From the NCBI GenBank assembly GCA_036245525.1, contig BTPG01000005.1, forward strand, positions 128,727,299 through 128,791,298: a stretch of DNA of 64,000 nucleotides, written 5' to 3'. Shown here one piece after another: positions 1 through 12,600 of this stretch. Origin of the DNA: Semisulcospira habei. Its lineage: Eukaryota > Mollusca > Gastropoda > Semisulcospiridae. The translations under genes and the position numbers were made by a program. The notes under the pieces are model-generated. The model ran no database searches, was not told the origin of the DNA, and saw only the letters and a program-made list of their open reading frames with translations. Position 1 is the stretch's first letter. Every line of letters begins with the position of its first letter.

Positions 1-1579
1 GACAGGATCAGGACTTCCTGGCCACAGAGGTGCGATTCCCAGTGGATGAAAGCCAACCACACCGCCTTCAACTCCAACCAGTTGATATGTTGGTCTCGAA
101 GGTCCGACGACAACAGGCCCGAGACAGTGCTGAACTCCGGCAGTAAATAGGCCCCCCAGCCGTCGAGGCTTGCGTCCGTGCAAATGGAGAAAGTAGGCGG
201 AGGGGTGGAGAGAGAAACTCCTGTCGCCAACCAAGAGCGATCTGTCCAACGGAGCAGATGCGGCCAGATCAGCAGCGAGACTGGGATAGAGGCTGAGAGA
301 TCTCCCGAGGCCGGACGCCAGTGGAGAAACACATGTAGCTGTAGCGGTCGAGCGTAAAGCCTGCCGAGTGGCAATAGGTCCGCCGCCGCACTGATCAGGC
401 CCAAGAGCTGGAGCCAGGTCCTGGCCGGGAGCACGTCCGCTAGGGAGACTTGCGTGCCAAGGTCAACAGCTTCTGGATCCGAGTCTCCGGGAGACGTACC
501 CTGTTGAGATCGGTCATACCCAGGTGAACAAACCGGCGAGATGGCACCAGGTCCGACTTTCCTTCATTGAGGAAGAACCCGAGTTGGTGAAGCAGTGCTA
601 GGAGAGCGTCCCTGTCCGCCGCTAGCGCGGCCGTGTCTTGATTCCTGAGGAGCAGGTCGTCGAGATAGTTGGGACGTAGGACTCGAGGAATCCTGCCTGG
701 CTCTGGTGACTACCGCATCCATAATCCTGGTAAAGAGCCAAGGGCTGAGGTTGAGACCAAAGGGTAGGGCCCGAAACTGGTAAATCGTATGTAACGCCGT
801 GAGGTGGGGTGCATGGGAACGTGCAGGCATGGGTCGGAAAGGTCAAGACTGACCGCATAGTCCATAGGTTGTACCGAGGTTCATAAGGCTCTTGCCGTTT
901 CCATACGAAAGGCGGGGGTGACAATAAACTTGTTCAGGGCGGAGAGGTCGATGACCAGTCGCAATTTGCCGCTGGGCTTCGGGAGCACGAAGAACCGACT
1001 GTAGAACGCAGGGGAGTCCTGTCGCATCACTACTTCTGTGGCGGCCTTCCGGAGTAGTGCGGCAATCTCCCCTTGAAGAGCGTCCGCCCTGTCCTTGTCG
1101 GCCGGTACGCACGTCCACAGGGGGGAGTGTCTCAGAGGTGGAGGGGTCGAAAACGAGATCTGAAGTCCGTCCGAGATCGTGTCGAGAATCCAAGGGTCCT
1201 CCGGCAACAGCGACCGCCACTCGTTGCTGTGCCTCGAAAGCCTCCCGCCGACTGGAGGCCCTGCAGGGATCCGCGGGGGTGGAGTCGGGGGGAAGTCACT
1301 GGGCCCTCCTGCGCCCGTGCCTCTGGGCGCTTCGGGGCCAGGGCCAGGCAGGGGTCGAGGCCTGGAGGGGGCGGGCACGACCAGCGGGGGCCTGGAGTCT
1401 GAGTCTGGGAGGCGGTCTGGTAACCAGCCAGGTGGAGGGTCTGAAGCTCCGCAGGGCGCGACCCCCTGTCCTTGAGGGAGGCTGGAAACCGGGAGGAATT
1501 CGCACTGTGAGGTCCTTGGCGGAGTCCTGAACCGCTTGCCAGGTGGAACCAAAGATGAGGCCGCCCCCCAGGGGAGCAC
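1..1579 (-). pseudogene. DIRS-1 reverse transcriptase/RNase H, frameshifted and partial
   Basis: Minus-strand frames encode the DIRS polymerase in broken pieces. The N-terminal RT part is open at 1579-881 (LRLVIDLSALNKFIV, DSPAFYSRFFVLPKPSGK). The finger/palm motif ALPFGLNLSPWLFTRIMDAVV lies in another frame at about 830-700, and an intact YLDD box can be read near 650-680. RNase H sequence (counterpart of the NWLELKAVWQAL stretch) follows near 1-130. The frame changes at least twice, so no polymerase could be made without correction. The 3' part, including the tyrosine recombinase, lies outside the window. Confidence 0.8.
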
Positions 1580-3037
1580 GGCGCAGCTGCGTGACGAAGG
1601 TCGAGGGGATGCCCAGGCAACTCTTCATCAGGTCGCAATTCGCCACCGCCGCCAAGGAATTGGTTGTGATATGGTGCACGGCGCGATTAGCTGTGACGGC
1701 GAGAGAGTGGACGTCGCGCAAACAGGACTTGTTCAGACGCTCCCAAAACTCCTCTACACTCTTCACCACCGCCTGCGTGGCCAGGTCCAGAAATCCCACA
1801 CAAGCCAGGGAGTTGCGAATGAGACTTGCCGTGTGTTCCAGCCAGGGGGGGAAGAACCGACGAGCAGGGACCTTACCTCCAGCTTGTAACTGTGCCGCCG
1901 GGTCCACCGCTGGGAGGGGGCAGGCGAAGGCTTGAGAGTGTCCTGCGTACCAGGCTTGCCGAAACTTGATATCGACGCCTGACGGCCAACACGTGTCCGA
2001 GAAGAAACCCCCATCATGCAACTTGCCTTGGGATAGATGCTCATTAAAGGCGTCCGCCAGATCTCTAAATCCCGGGGGCTGAGAGACAGTCTTGAAATGC
2101 TTCACCTGCAACGATGCGTCGACCGAGGCCGTGGCCTTCCTCTTGAGCGGTGGCGAAGGTGGGCATCCCTCCAAGGGAAGAATAGCAGAGATCGTCTGCG
2201 CTGCCTCGTTTATAGCTCGTGAAGTCTCAGCCGAACCCGGCTTCTCTCCTGGCGTGTCGGACACGGAAGCGCTGCGGGGGCGGGGGTCCAGAGGGAACAT
2301 GGCGGACGCTGAGTCCTCCGGGTACAGACTGAGAACGTCTTCATCCAACTCTGCTGGTGACACCGAAACCACGTCACGACGAGCAGAACCACTTAAGGCG
2401 GAGACCAGTAGGGTCTGTCAGGGGAGCGCTCATGGAGTCCGCGCGGTGAGCGAGAGACAGGAGAAAGGTGAGCGGCACGCCCGCTGCCGAGGTCCGGGCA
2501 TTACTATAGTGCTGACCGGAGGCCCTGCTCGGATGACAAGAGAGGGCAGACGACCCGTACGCAGTGTCCGTGAGGCCGGCGGGGAGTCATGGCACCGAGA
2601 GGGGTCCATGGAGCAGTGTGCGCGAGAATTCCCCCGAAGGCTGGGAGAAAGGCTGGGACGAATGTAGCCCCCAGGCGGCGTCGCTGATAGAACTTCCAAA
2701 GCTGCGACCACTTCCGCTCCTTCCACGTTCCACACCGAGCGCAGGTATGGGCCGAGGAGCAGCCGAAACAGGGAAGACATAGAGTATGAGAGTCCGTCGG
2801 CCACTGGAATCCCTTGCATCTCCTGCAGGTGCGGAGCTATGCACTGCAACACAAAGCAGAAGCCATGAAGCAACCGCGCGGGGCCAGCAACGAAAGGCCC
2901 CGTGAACAGTACTCAACACACCGGTCGAGGGCTAAGCCCAGACTCGATGGAAAATTTTGAAAATTTCAACGGAATATGCCGACGGCGCCGTAAAGTCTGT
3001 TTACCCACAGGCATAACCCGAGGCCTTACCTCGCCAT
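1296..3037 (-). pseudogene. DIRS-1 Gag, spliced start, decayed
   Basis: The conserved C-terminal Gag region is open at 2372-1296: acidic LSLYPEDSAS motif, CPPSPPLKRKA, FRQAWYAGHSQAF, LIRNSLACVGFLDL, NSLAAVANCDLM, LRRAPLGGGLIFGSTWQAV, ending RRRAQ-stop, as in the other copies. The N-terminal Cys-rich finger is readable at about 2843-2690 (CRRCKGFQWPTD, CLPCFGCSS). The start exon ATGGCGAG is at 3037-3030, followed by GTAAGG; the acceptor gttgcag ends at 2844. After splicing, the third codon is followed by GCA and a TAG, so this copy is nonfunctional. The SR-rich domain is missing between the finger and the acidic motif. Confidence 0.75.
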
Positions 3038-3159
3038 CTTCTAGCTACTAGCGAAGCTTGCCACGTAGTATTGTAATCGGACAATCCAGCAGAAGAGGCT
3101 GAAGCCGGTGAACCGTTCACGGTGAAGCTAAGGGTAAGACTGGCGGGAATACACGGCTC

Positions 3160-3329
3160 ACGTGACCGGATGGAGCGAGAGGAGACTACCCGGTCACTTG
3201 TATACAACTCTCTGAGTTACGACCCTTGTCGTGCAGGTACACACAAAGGGTCTTAGGCTGAAATTGGGTAAGTTAAGGGGTATATTCCACATAGTAATGC
3301 CATCGGTAATGTATTTTGAGGAAACAAAT
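3160..3329 (-). repeat. DIRS-1 5' inverted terminal repeat
   Basis: The stretch resembles the 5' termini of the other DIRS copies: a CCGGATGG-type block, gtatacaac, ggctgaaatt, then the core agtaatgccatcggtaatg and the terminal ttttgaggaaacaaat. The matching 3' repeat is off the window. Confidence 0.75.
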
Positions 3330-3546
3330 ACCAGTCATTGCAAGCACAAGGTCCCACATTGCACATCATTATTTTGTAAAATTTGTGAGATGTCATCTGA
3401 GCGCAGTTCAGGGAAATGTGAAGACCATGACAGTTCAAAGGTACTTAGAAGCGCCAAGGTTTATCTGGTGTAGCCTTGAACTGTCATGGTCCTGTTTCCC
3501 CCCACTGCAGTTTGTCTGGTGTGAATGAGTAAAGTGGCAGACTCAC

Positions 3547-3658
3547 ATGGTGGGTGTAGCACCTGGTGCAAAGATCGGTTTGTCAACAGGTGGTGTGCTG
3601 GGTATGGACTCTGATGACAGCAGTTCTTTCTCCAGCAATGATCGCTCCTCTCTCAGCT
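3547..3658 (-). CDS. CCDC24: CCDC24 coding exon 7
   Basis: This 112-nt exon lies between gtttgcag and AT|gtgagt. It encodes ELREERSLLEKELLSSES, then a proline-rich PSTPPVDKPIFAPGATPT. The donor shows that at least one more exon follows. None is seen before DIRS-1, so it must lie left of the window. Confidence 0.85.
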
Positions 3659-6600
3659 CTGCAAACAAAAAATATTTCATTACACAGTTTTCAGACCTGA
3701 TCATGACTTTCCCATCTTTCAGTCGACTTCACTTCTAAAAAGGTCATATATCACAAAAGTTGGGCACAAAGTTTATAACAATGCTATTCAAAAGTCCCCA
3801 CTACTCTTAACTACTAAATTAATTTGCTTACAACGAACTTCAGATACACCCTCTCTCGTGCTAAGTTAATCTGGCACTTCCCTTTAAAGGCCCAATAACT
3901 GACAGTTGGCTGTCGGGTACACACACAGCACAGGCAGCACAATATTCACATGCTAACAGTCATGATTCAACTGCCACGTATAGCGAGCTTGCTGTTTATA
4001 CACGCATGTTGTTCCTTTGAATGTCATGGCCAATCAATCTCCCAAAGTGGTGTCTGAAGGGTGAATGTGCTGGTCCCTGTACAGACCTGTAATGGTGGGT
4101 TCCCGGGACAGTGTGGGAGTTCCACTGTTTCGTATGTTAGCTTCACTATCAAGACAGCTGTGCAGAAAGGCAATGTCCGATTCCAGCTGCTCCATCTCTC
4201 TCTCCAGGGTGCTCCTGAAATGAAAATCGCAAGAGAGGGGCTGATGAATATTAGCCCATTTAACCCCAAAGCTGCATTTCTGCAATTTTTAGGTGCCACT
4301 TATCAACTATGTACCAGTTCCAGGAAATGGAGTGTCCATGATAATTCAAGGGTAGTGCCAATTAGATTAGCGACATCAGGCGCCAATCTAATCTGGCACT
4401 ACCCTAGAATTATCATGGTCAATCTATCACCTGCTGCAGGGTGTTGAGGCTAAATGGGTTAACCCATATAATACTGAGGTTAAAAGCTTCAAATTTGTAC
4501 ACTGCCATATGCAAGCTATATTACAGATAAGGATATAGACCTCTAGGCGCCAAGCTATTCTGGCACCACCCTTGAACTATTTTAGTCAAACTTATTTCGC
4601 ACACTGGTGTATTCAGAATGATAAGGGTTAACTGGTCAGGGTTCTTAGTGTTCATTTAACAACTACTCTGTAACTGAACAGATCATGAATGCAAATAACA
4701 CAGAATAGTAGTAGCTGGAAGATGTGCAAAATACTGGTTGGGGAGGATGACCTACTGAAACTATGGACTACCTAAACTATTTCAAGTGTGTGAATTGACA
4801 GAAATAAATCTTAATTTTATCTCATACTGACTATTGTTATCAATATTACAGAAATATGTATTTTTCTTTAAAATGATTTTTTTTGGAAAAATACTTACCG
4901 ATGGTATTACTCTATGGAAATAGTTCTTAGCTAGTCTAATTTTAGCCCAAAATTTGTTGTGTACGATTATGGTTGTGATGGCAGGAGTGGGGCGCCATAG
5001 ACTGGGCGGAAGCCTGGTTAGTCTCCCTTCTGGTTCAACCACGCATGTGCTCCGCGCTTCCCACTTCAGTCAGTTTCTTAGCAGACCAGCGGCAAGCGGG
5101 GCAGGTGGGAGGGACCTCCGAGTAATACCATCGGTAAGTATTTTTCAAAAAAATTCATTTTAAAGAAAAATACATTTGTTTTCTCAAAACACATTACCGA
5201 TGGTATTACTATATGGAAGAATCCCGAAGAGGAGGCGGGTGCCGTTATAATGCCCCTACCCCTGCCATCGCACTGCTCTAGTGGCCCTCCCCCAAGCAAC
5301 CTCCCTCTAATTTTAGCAAAGATACTTAAGGCACCTGGAGGGAGTGTTGCGCCGCCACGATGTCTCCCACCAGCGAAAGGTTCTGGCGCTGGCTGGAGAG
5401 GTCCCTCAGGTAGAAGCGAGCGAAGGTGGTCTCCGCTCGCCAGCCCACAGCCGCCACAATGTCTCTGACAGCACAGTTGCGGTCGAACGCTAGGCTTGCA
5501 GCCATGGCTCTGATCTCGTGCACCCTGATGTGCAAGCGTTTGGCTGTGTGAGGAGCCAGGTCCTGGTAGGCTGACCGTATCACCCACCGAAGCCAGAAGG
5601 ATATCGTCTGGGCTGAGATGTCATTTCTACCTTGGGACAGAGGAAGGAAAAGGCGGGTGCGTCCCCTGCGTAGCGGCTTGGTCCGGCGCAGGTACACACG
5701 TAAGGCTCGCACCGGGTCTTGTTGTCTGGACTCACGGGTGGAACCTGGGTCTCTTAATGGTTGAATCGTAACCAGTTGAGGGGCAGCCAAAGGAGATCTG
5801 GTCTTGGCTAGGAAGGCCGGGTCGGGCAGCAGCTGAACTGAACCGTCTGCTCTGAACTGCAGACAGTCGGGGTGTGCCGAAAGGGCGTGCAGCTCGCTGA
5901 CCCTGGAGGCAGAGGCGAGGGCCAAGAGGAAGCAAGTCTTCCGCGTCACATCTGGTAGTGTTGCCGACTGGATGGGCTTGAAGCGAGGCGAGTTGAGCCA
6001 AGTAAGCACCCAAGGCAGGTCCCATCTAGGCACCAAGGAACGCAGAGTGGGACGTTGTAGACCGAAATGGTCCATCAGGTCGGCAAGGTCTTTGCAGGCA
6101 CCGGGGTGGGGCCGTCCCAGATGTCTGTACGTGTCCGCAATCATGGCCAGGTAACCTCGAATGGTGATGGGCGCTAGGTGCTGGTCGGAGAACAGCCAGA
6201 GGAAGAACTCCGCCAGCTGAGGAATTGTCAATTCGGTGGGGGAGAGGCGTCTGTCATCGCACCAGGAGCAGAGGACCCTCCACTTGCCTTCGTAAACTCG
6301 TCTGGTCGAGGTTCTGCGAGCTGAAGCGATTGCGTCCACTGCCGCACAAAAGAAGCCTCTAGCGGAGAGGGCTTGCCTGACAACCTCCAGGCGTGAAGGA
6401 GGAGATGCTCTGGACACGGGTGGTAAACCATACAACGTGGTTGCTTGAGCATTGTGCTTGTGGTCGAGGTTCTGCGAGCTGAAGCGATCGCGTCCACTGC
6501 CGCACGCGAGAAGCCTTTAGCGGAGAGGGCTTGCCTGACAACCTCCAGGCGTGAAGGAGGAGACGCTCTGAACACGGGTGGTAAACCGCACAACGTGGTT

Positions 6601-9600
6601 GCTTGAGCATGGTGCTTGGGGTGGGGAGCATCAGCGGGGGGGGCCGTCGCAAGGTTCAGGAGGTCGGTGGTCCACGACCTGGTCCAGCAGAACGGCGCCA
6701 CCAGGAACAGTATCGTGTTGCACCCTCTGAGCTTGAGTAGAACCTTGGGTACTAGCACCATCAGCGGGTAGGCATAGGCGACCAGACCGTCCCAGGGGAG
6801 CGTCCACTGCCCAGGCCAGGGGATCTGGAATTGGAGAGACGAAAAGAGGGAGCTTCCGATTCCATCTCGTGGCGAAGAGGTCGACCATGGGTGTCTCCCA
6901 GGCTGTGCCGATCATCCGGAAGATGGCCGGCCGCAGCAACCACTCGGTATGCAGAAGCTGACCGCGTCGGGAGAGGGAGTCGGCCAGGACATTCAGGTGA
7001 CCCGGAATGTGACGTGCGCGAAGAGTGATGTCCCGGTCCTCGCACCACCGAAGTACCTGGTAGAGGAGGATGCAGAGGGAGGGAGAACGGGTCCCGCCTT
7101 GCTTCTGGATGTAGGCGACGACCGTGGAGTTGTCCGACAGGACTAGAAGCTCCTGATGTCGGAGGCGATGTTCCCACACAAGGAGGGCTTGCCAGACCGC
7201 CTTCAGTTCCAACCAGTTGATGTGTCGGGGCAGCGACTCCCGGGGCCACAGGCCGGAGGTAGTCTCGAACGACGGCAGTAGGTGAGCTCCCCAACCGGAG
7301 AGGCTCGCGTCGACGCACAGGGAGAGGGTGGGGGGCGGCAAGAACAGCGGCACTCCCTTCGCAAGCCAGGTAGGGTCCGCCCAGCACAGTAGGTGAGGAC
7401 GGATCAAGGCTGTGACCGGAACCGGAGCGTCTAGGTCGGCCATTGACGGACGCCAGTGCAGGAGAAGGTGCAGTTGCAGAGGACGGGAGTAGAGACGTCC
7501 CAAGGGTAGCAGATCTGCCGCTGCGTTCATCAGTCCCAGAAGCTGCAGCCACTGCCTGGCCGGGAGCGTCATCATCTGAGAAACCTGCCGCGCTAAATTC
7601 GCCAACTTCTGGATGCGTTTCTCTGGGAGCCTGACGATGTTGAGGTCGGTGTGGAACTCCATACCCAGGTGCACGAAGTGGCGCGCTGGCACGAGGCTGG
7701 ACTTGTCGAAGTTGACCAAGAAGCCCAGAACTTCGAGGAGGCGGAGAAGGGCATCCCGGTCCTCCACCAGGGCAGACTCGGACTGGTTCCTCAAGAGCAG
7801 GTCGCCTAAGTAGTTCGAGGTGTGACTCGTGGACGTACGACGGGCTCTGGCTACCACAGCATCCATAATCCGAGTAAACACCCAAGGGCTGAGGTTGAGG
7901 CCGAAGGGAAGAGCGGAACTGGTAGACCACTCCCTGGAATGCGAAGCGCAGGTAACGCCTGGAGGCTGGGTGTATGGGTCCGAGAGGTCCAGGCTGACAG
8001 CAAAGTCCATTGGCTGCACGGTGGAACGAAGGGCCCGGGCAGTCTCCATGCGGAAAGATGGAGCAACGATGAACTTGTTGAGCTCCAAGAGGTCTATGAC
8101 TGGGCGCCACCTGCCGCCAGGCTTGGGTACCACGAAGAGCCGGCTGTAGAACGCTGGTGAGTCGTGTCGCACCACCACCTCCGTGGCAGACTTCTGCAGC
8201 AAGGCAGCTACTTCGGCGCTGAGGGCCTCGGCTCTGGGCTGGTCTGACGGCACCGCCGTCCACAACGGCGAGCGGCGCAGGGGGGGTGGAGACTGAAAGG
8301 AGATCAGGAGTCCATCGGCGATCGTTGATAGAATCCACGGGTTGTCCGGTAGAAGCGCTCGCCACACGTCGCTGTGAAGCGCTAGCCTCCCGCCGACAGG
8401 AGACCCGGAAGAGGCCGGCGGGGGACGAGGCAGGCAGTCACTGGGCCCTACCCCGCCCGGGACGCCGGGCAGGCCTGGGCCAGGACCGAGCAGGGGGCGC
8501 AGAGGCGGAGCCTGTAGAAGGGTGGGCATGGGGGAAGGCTGGAGGTCTGGGGGGGAGACGTCCACCTCTGGTAGGGGGGCGAGAGCTGGGTCTGGAAGCC
8601 CGCAGGGAGCGACCCGGAGCCTTGCGGGGGAATCGAAAGGGAGCTGTAGCAGCGCAGCTGGGCCAGGAGTCCTTATTTGCTTCCTTGACAGCAAGCCAGG
8701 CGGGGCCGAACAGGAGCTCTCCTGCAAGGGGAACCTGGCGAAGCTGCGTCTTGACATCCGCCGGGATAGGGCAGAGGCGTAGAACCGCATTGCATCGCAA
8801 CAAGTCGCAGTTGACAGCCGCTGCCATCGCGTTGACCGAGGTGTGGTAGGCCGTGCGGTTCCCAGAGACCGCCAGCGCTATCAAGTCCCTGAGCAGAGAA
8901 GACAACGAAGGGTGCCAGGCATCTTCTATCCGACGAACAATGGCTTGTGTCGCCAGATCTAGGAAACCCGCTGCAGCCAGGGCATTCCGAATGAGTGTCG
9001 CAGTTTGTTCCACGCTGGGAAGGAGAGACTGACGTACGGTAGCACCAGCGAAAGACACTGCCGGGGGGTCCACTTTAGGCAGAGGGCAGGAGAAATTCTG
9101 AGTGTCCCGCGTACCAAGATTGCCGAAAGGAGATGTCCACACCTGCCGGCCACCTGGAGTCCGAGAAGAAACCGGCAGAACCGCAGCGACCCTGCGTGAG
9201 ATGAGTGGAGAAAGCTTCACAAAGGTCTTTGAAGCCCGGCGGCTGGGGGAGAGACTTGAACCGCTTGCCCTGACAATCAGCATCGACGAAGGCGGAGGCC
9301 TTCCTCTTGAGCGGGGGGGAAGGGGGGCATTGATCCATGGGGAGACAGTCTGCAATGATGCGCGCCGCTTCATCCAGCGCCCAAGAGTCTCCAAACTGTG
9401 TCCCATGGAAGACGGCTGTAGCTCCTCATCGTCAGGCGAGAGGACGGGTAGGTCGGGGCTGGTCTCTAGCAGGAGGGCTGACACTGACTCTGCAGGGTAC
9501 AGGCTGAGAGCGTCGTCCTCTGCCGGCACCATGCAGGGGGCTGCATCTACTACCTGACGAGGAGTGAGACTCACCGCGTTGTCTTCCCGGGAGATGGCCG

Positions 9601-12600
9601 TAGCCCTAGGCGACAAGCTTCTCACAGAAGGGTGGTGTCGAGGGAGCCGCAAGAAAGCACGGTCCAGCGAAGAGCTCCGCGACGAGAATGACGCACGTCG
9701 AGGTCTGCGGTGTCGCTGCCTGCGGTCGTGGCAGGAAGCGCTGCACTGTCTGGAGCGGTAGCGGCGACGAGAAGACACCGACCGTCGACACCGGCGCAAC
9801 GCTGAACTGTGGGCCGAGTAGTACCTAGACCGCGCTCGTGGGGGTCGGCTGGAAGCTGAGTGGCGGGAAGAATCTCTCTGGCGCATCGACTTGTCCCTGG
9901 AGCACGACCGACGACGAGAGGAGCGAGAGCGCTCACGGGGTGGGCAGTCTCGGGGCGAAGCTGGGCCGCGTCTCAGGCTACGTGTCCGGGAGCGGGAGCA
10001 CGAACGCCGAGCAAGTCTGTCCGATCTAGGTGTCGTGTCGCCAGTCCTGGGTCGGGGCACCGAGGAAACGAGTTGTTCAGCAGTGGCGGACGAGGAGGGG
10101 GGCACGATAGGTCCATGTAGTGGAGAGTGCCGGTCACTGACCTGGTGGGCTACAGCCTTCAGTGTTTCCACGACATCTACCGGAGCTGCGGCTTGTGCCT
10201 GTTTCTTTCCTTGTGACTGGGATGTCACCACCGTGTAGCGACCACTCGACGGGACTGTGGTGGATACCGGTGTTTTCACTAGAGTCTTAGCTGGTGGGCC
10301 TCGCCGATCCGTAACCGCACAGCGACCACTCAACGGGACTGTGGTGGATGCCGGTTTTAGAGCTCACGTTCGCAGCCGAGGCCGTGGAGCCGGAGGCTCT
10401 ACCACTCGGTAAGGGCCACTCGACGGGTCTGTGGCGCGTACCGGGGATGGATCGGAACTCTGTGCTGGGGCCGGTCGTTCTTGGCTGTAGAAGCTCAGGA
10501 GTTGTGTCCACTGCTCTTCCGGCCATGGGGCGCAGACCAGGCACGGGTTGGTAGAAGCACATCCGGAACAGGTCAGGCAAAAGGAATGTTCGTCACTTGG
10601 CCACTGGAACTGCCCACATCGCGTGCAGGTGCGGACTTGCCAACTGCAACACAAAGGGAACAATGACATTCGAGCGAGCGTGCCCCCGTGGGCACGCAAA
10701 ACGAAACCGCGCTTGAGCGAAGTTTTCGATAACCGGCTTATGCCGAGGCCCGGCACTCTAACCCACACCCCTGAGGGCCTGGCGTAGGCCAAACCGAATC
10801 TTTACCTCGCCATTCGAAGAAGAGGGACCAACCAAACGGGCCAAGACCAACCAACCACGTGGAGGGCAGGCGACCAGGCGTAGAGACAGCTCGAACCGTC
10901 GCCGGTCGGAGACACGAGTCCACGCAGGAACCGTAGGGCCGAAGGGGAGACGCAAGGAATGCCGCCACGCATCAACACTCCGGGGCTCGTCCTGCATAAC
11001 GCCGAGAGTCCGAAACGACGAGCGAAGACACCAGTCACAGCTCTCTAAGCACACAGTCAAAACCTGAACCAGCGCTAAAGGCTAGCGCATGCCAGAACCA
11101 GCCACACAAGGGCAAAGCCACCATGCCAGAGTGGCCACAAGACTCGTGAAAACAGTTCACCGGCGCCGCTGTAAGGCTAGCCCTAAAGTCACAAACACAC
11201 ACTGCTAAGGCAGTCCAACACGAAAGCATCCGAGCCTAAGCCACAAGGCGAAAGGCAACACAGCAGTCCAAACGACCGGTTAACAGTGCTCAAAAACAGA
11301 CGAAGCGTAGAGCTCACGATGTACACAACCGCACAGTAACTAGCAAAGAAACTGACTGAAGTGGGAAGCGCGGAGCACATGCGTGGTTGAACCGGAAGGG
11401 AGGCTAACCGGGCTTCCGCCCAGTCTATGGCGCCCCACTCCTGCCATCACGACCATAATCGTACACAACAAATTTTGGGCTAAAATTAGACTAGCTAAGA
11501 ACTATTTCCATAGAGTAATACCATCGGTAATGTGTTTTGAGAAAACAAATGCAAGATCCAACCCACTTGAGTCTGCTGCAGACCTCACTGAAGTCGAGAT
11601 AGTTGAGTTTCTTGTTGGCTGAGGTCACATCATCACTGATAGCTTCTGACAAGCAACGCCGACTGTAAAAGATGAAAAGAATTCTACCATTAACCAACAC
11701 AAATATGAAAAGAGTACAATATTATTTGAGAATAGATGTGAAATAACAAATTAAATCCATTATCCCCAACACACTACACCAAGACATGCTTTGACCATGA
11801 CAATTTCTAGAGTGGTGCCAAAATAACTTTGCGCCTTGTGGCACCAAGCTACCCGCTGGAACCACCACTGAATTACCATGGGTGCTAAGAAGGTCACCCG
11901 TACCCTTGAATATGCTTCAGGGGACTTGAAGCTCCATAAATGGTATGCCAGAGCTCACAAGATCATTTTTATTTCAAGGGTGACTAATGTTGTCTCGAGT
12001 AACTTTTAACCTTTTGGCTGTCGGTAGCAGTTTCTGTCACGATGATTCCTGCAGGAAACATCGTGACAAAAACTGTTACCAACAGTCAAAGGGTTAAATG
12101 TTGGTAACTGCTGTGACTGCCATGGTCAATATTTCTCCTGAGTTGTCAGAGGAGAAGACTTAACCTGCCAAACTGGGAATTGGCCTCACATTATTAGTCC
12201 GTTCAGTACTGAGAAAATTTGAACACACCCAACTGCAAGAGGTATAGATCCTCATGAACCCCCACAGTTGCTGACACCACTTTGAATCCATGTTCCTAAG
12301 ACAACTAGGGTTTGTTGATGTTGAACTGACGAAGACTGCTGAAACTAGAATGGGGTCACTGCAGCAAGTAAAAAATAATGAGTTTTATAGAATGGGTGCT
12401 TTTGTACCTGTCAGCCTGACTCGTGGGACTGAGGGGAGTCTGTCGTCCATCAGGCGATCTCGCTGTCCCAGGGTGTGCTGAGCTTGGACCACTTTCTAAA
12501 AAAGGCAACATAGAACGTGGTAACTTGAAAGTTGTTTAGCTGCGCGAGACGTGTGGTCATTATCGATCATTGAACATGCCTGCATTCTACTAAAAAAAAA

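Larger units (their letters stand above)
1..3329 (-). mobile_element. DIRS retrotransposon copy 1 (DIRS-1), 3' part beyond window
   Basis: This is the 5' half of a DIRS-type element read on the minus strand: 5' inverted terminal repeat (about 3160-3329), a short first exon and intron, Gag, then RT/RNase H running off the left edge. The outer end matches the right ends of the other copies (motif taatgccatcggtaatg followed by gaggaaacaaat). It sits downstream of CCDC24 exon 7, in the same orientation as that gene, so it probably lies in a CCDC24 intron. It has many frameshifts and lacks the SR-rich part of Gag seen in DIRS-2 and DIRS-5. Confidence 0.9.
4858..11550 (-). mobile_element. DIRS retrotransposon copy 2 (DIRS-2), 6.7 kb
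   Basis: This is a complete element on the minus strand inside the CCDC24 intron between exons 5 and 6. Order 5' to 3': ITR 11550-11345, split Gag start, Gag, RT/RNase H, tyrosine recombinase, ICR (5216-5118), ITR (5083-4858). Its base composition is clearly GC-richer than the flanking intron. The tyrosine recombinase is open, but Gag has a stop and compensating frameshifts and the RT box is YLGD, so the copy is probably inactive. No target-site duplication of more than a few bases is visible, as expected for YR elements. Confidence 0.93.

Noticed and set aside
1057..2667. Long plus-strand frames in DIRS-1 (for example 1057-1530 and 2092-2667)
   Set aside because: They are antisense shadows of the GC-rich RT and Gag sequence and carry no recognisable motifs.
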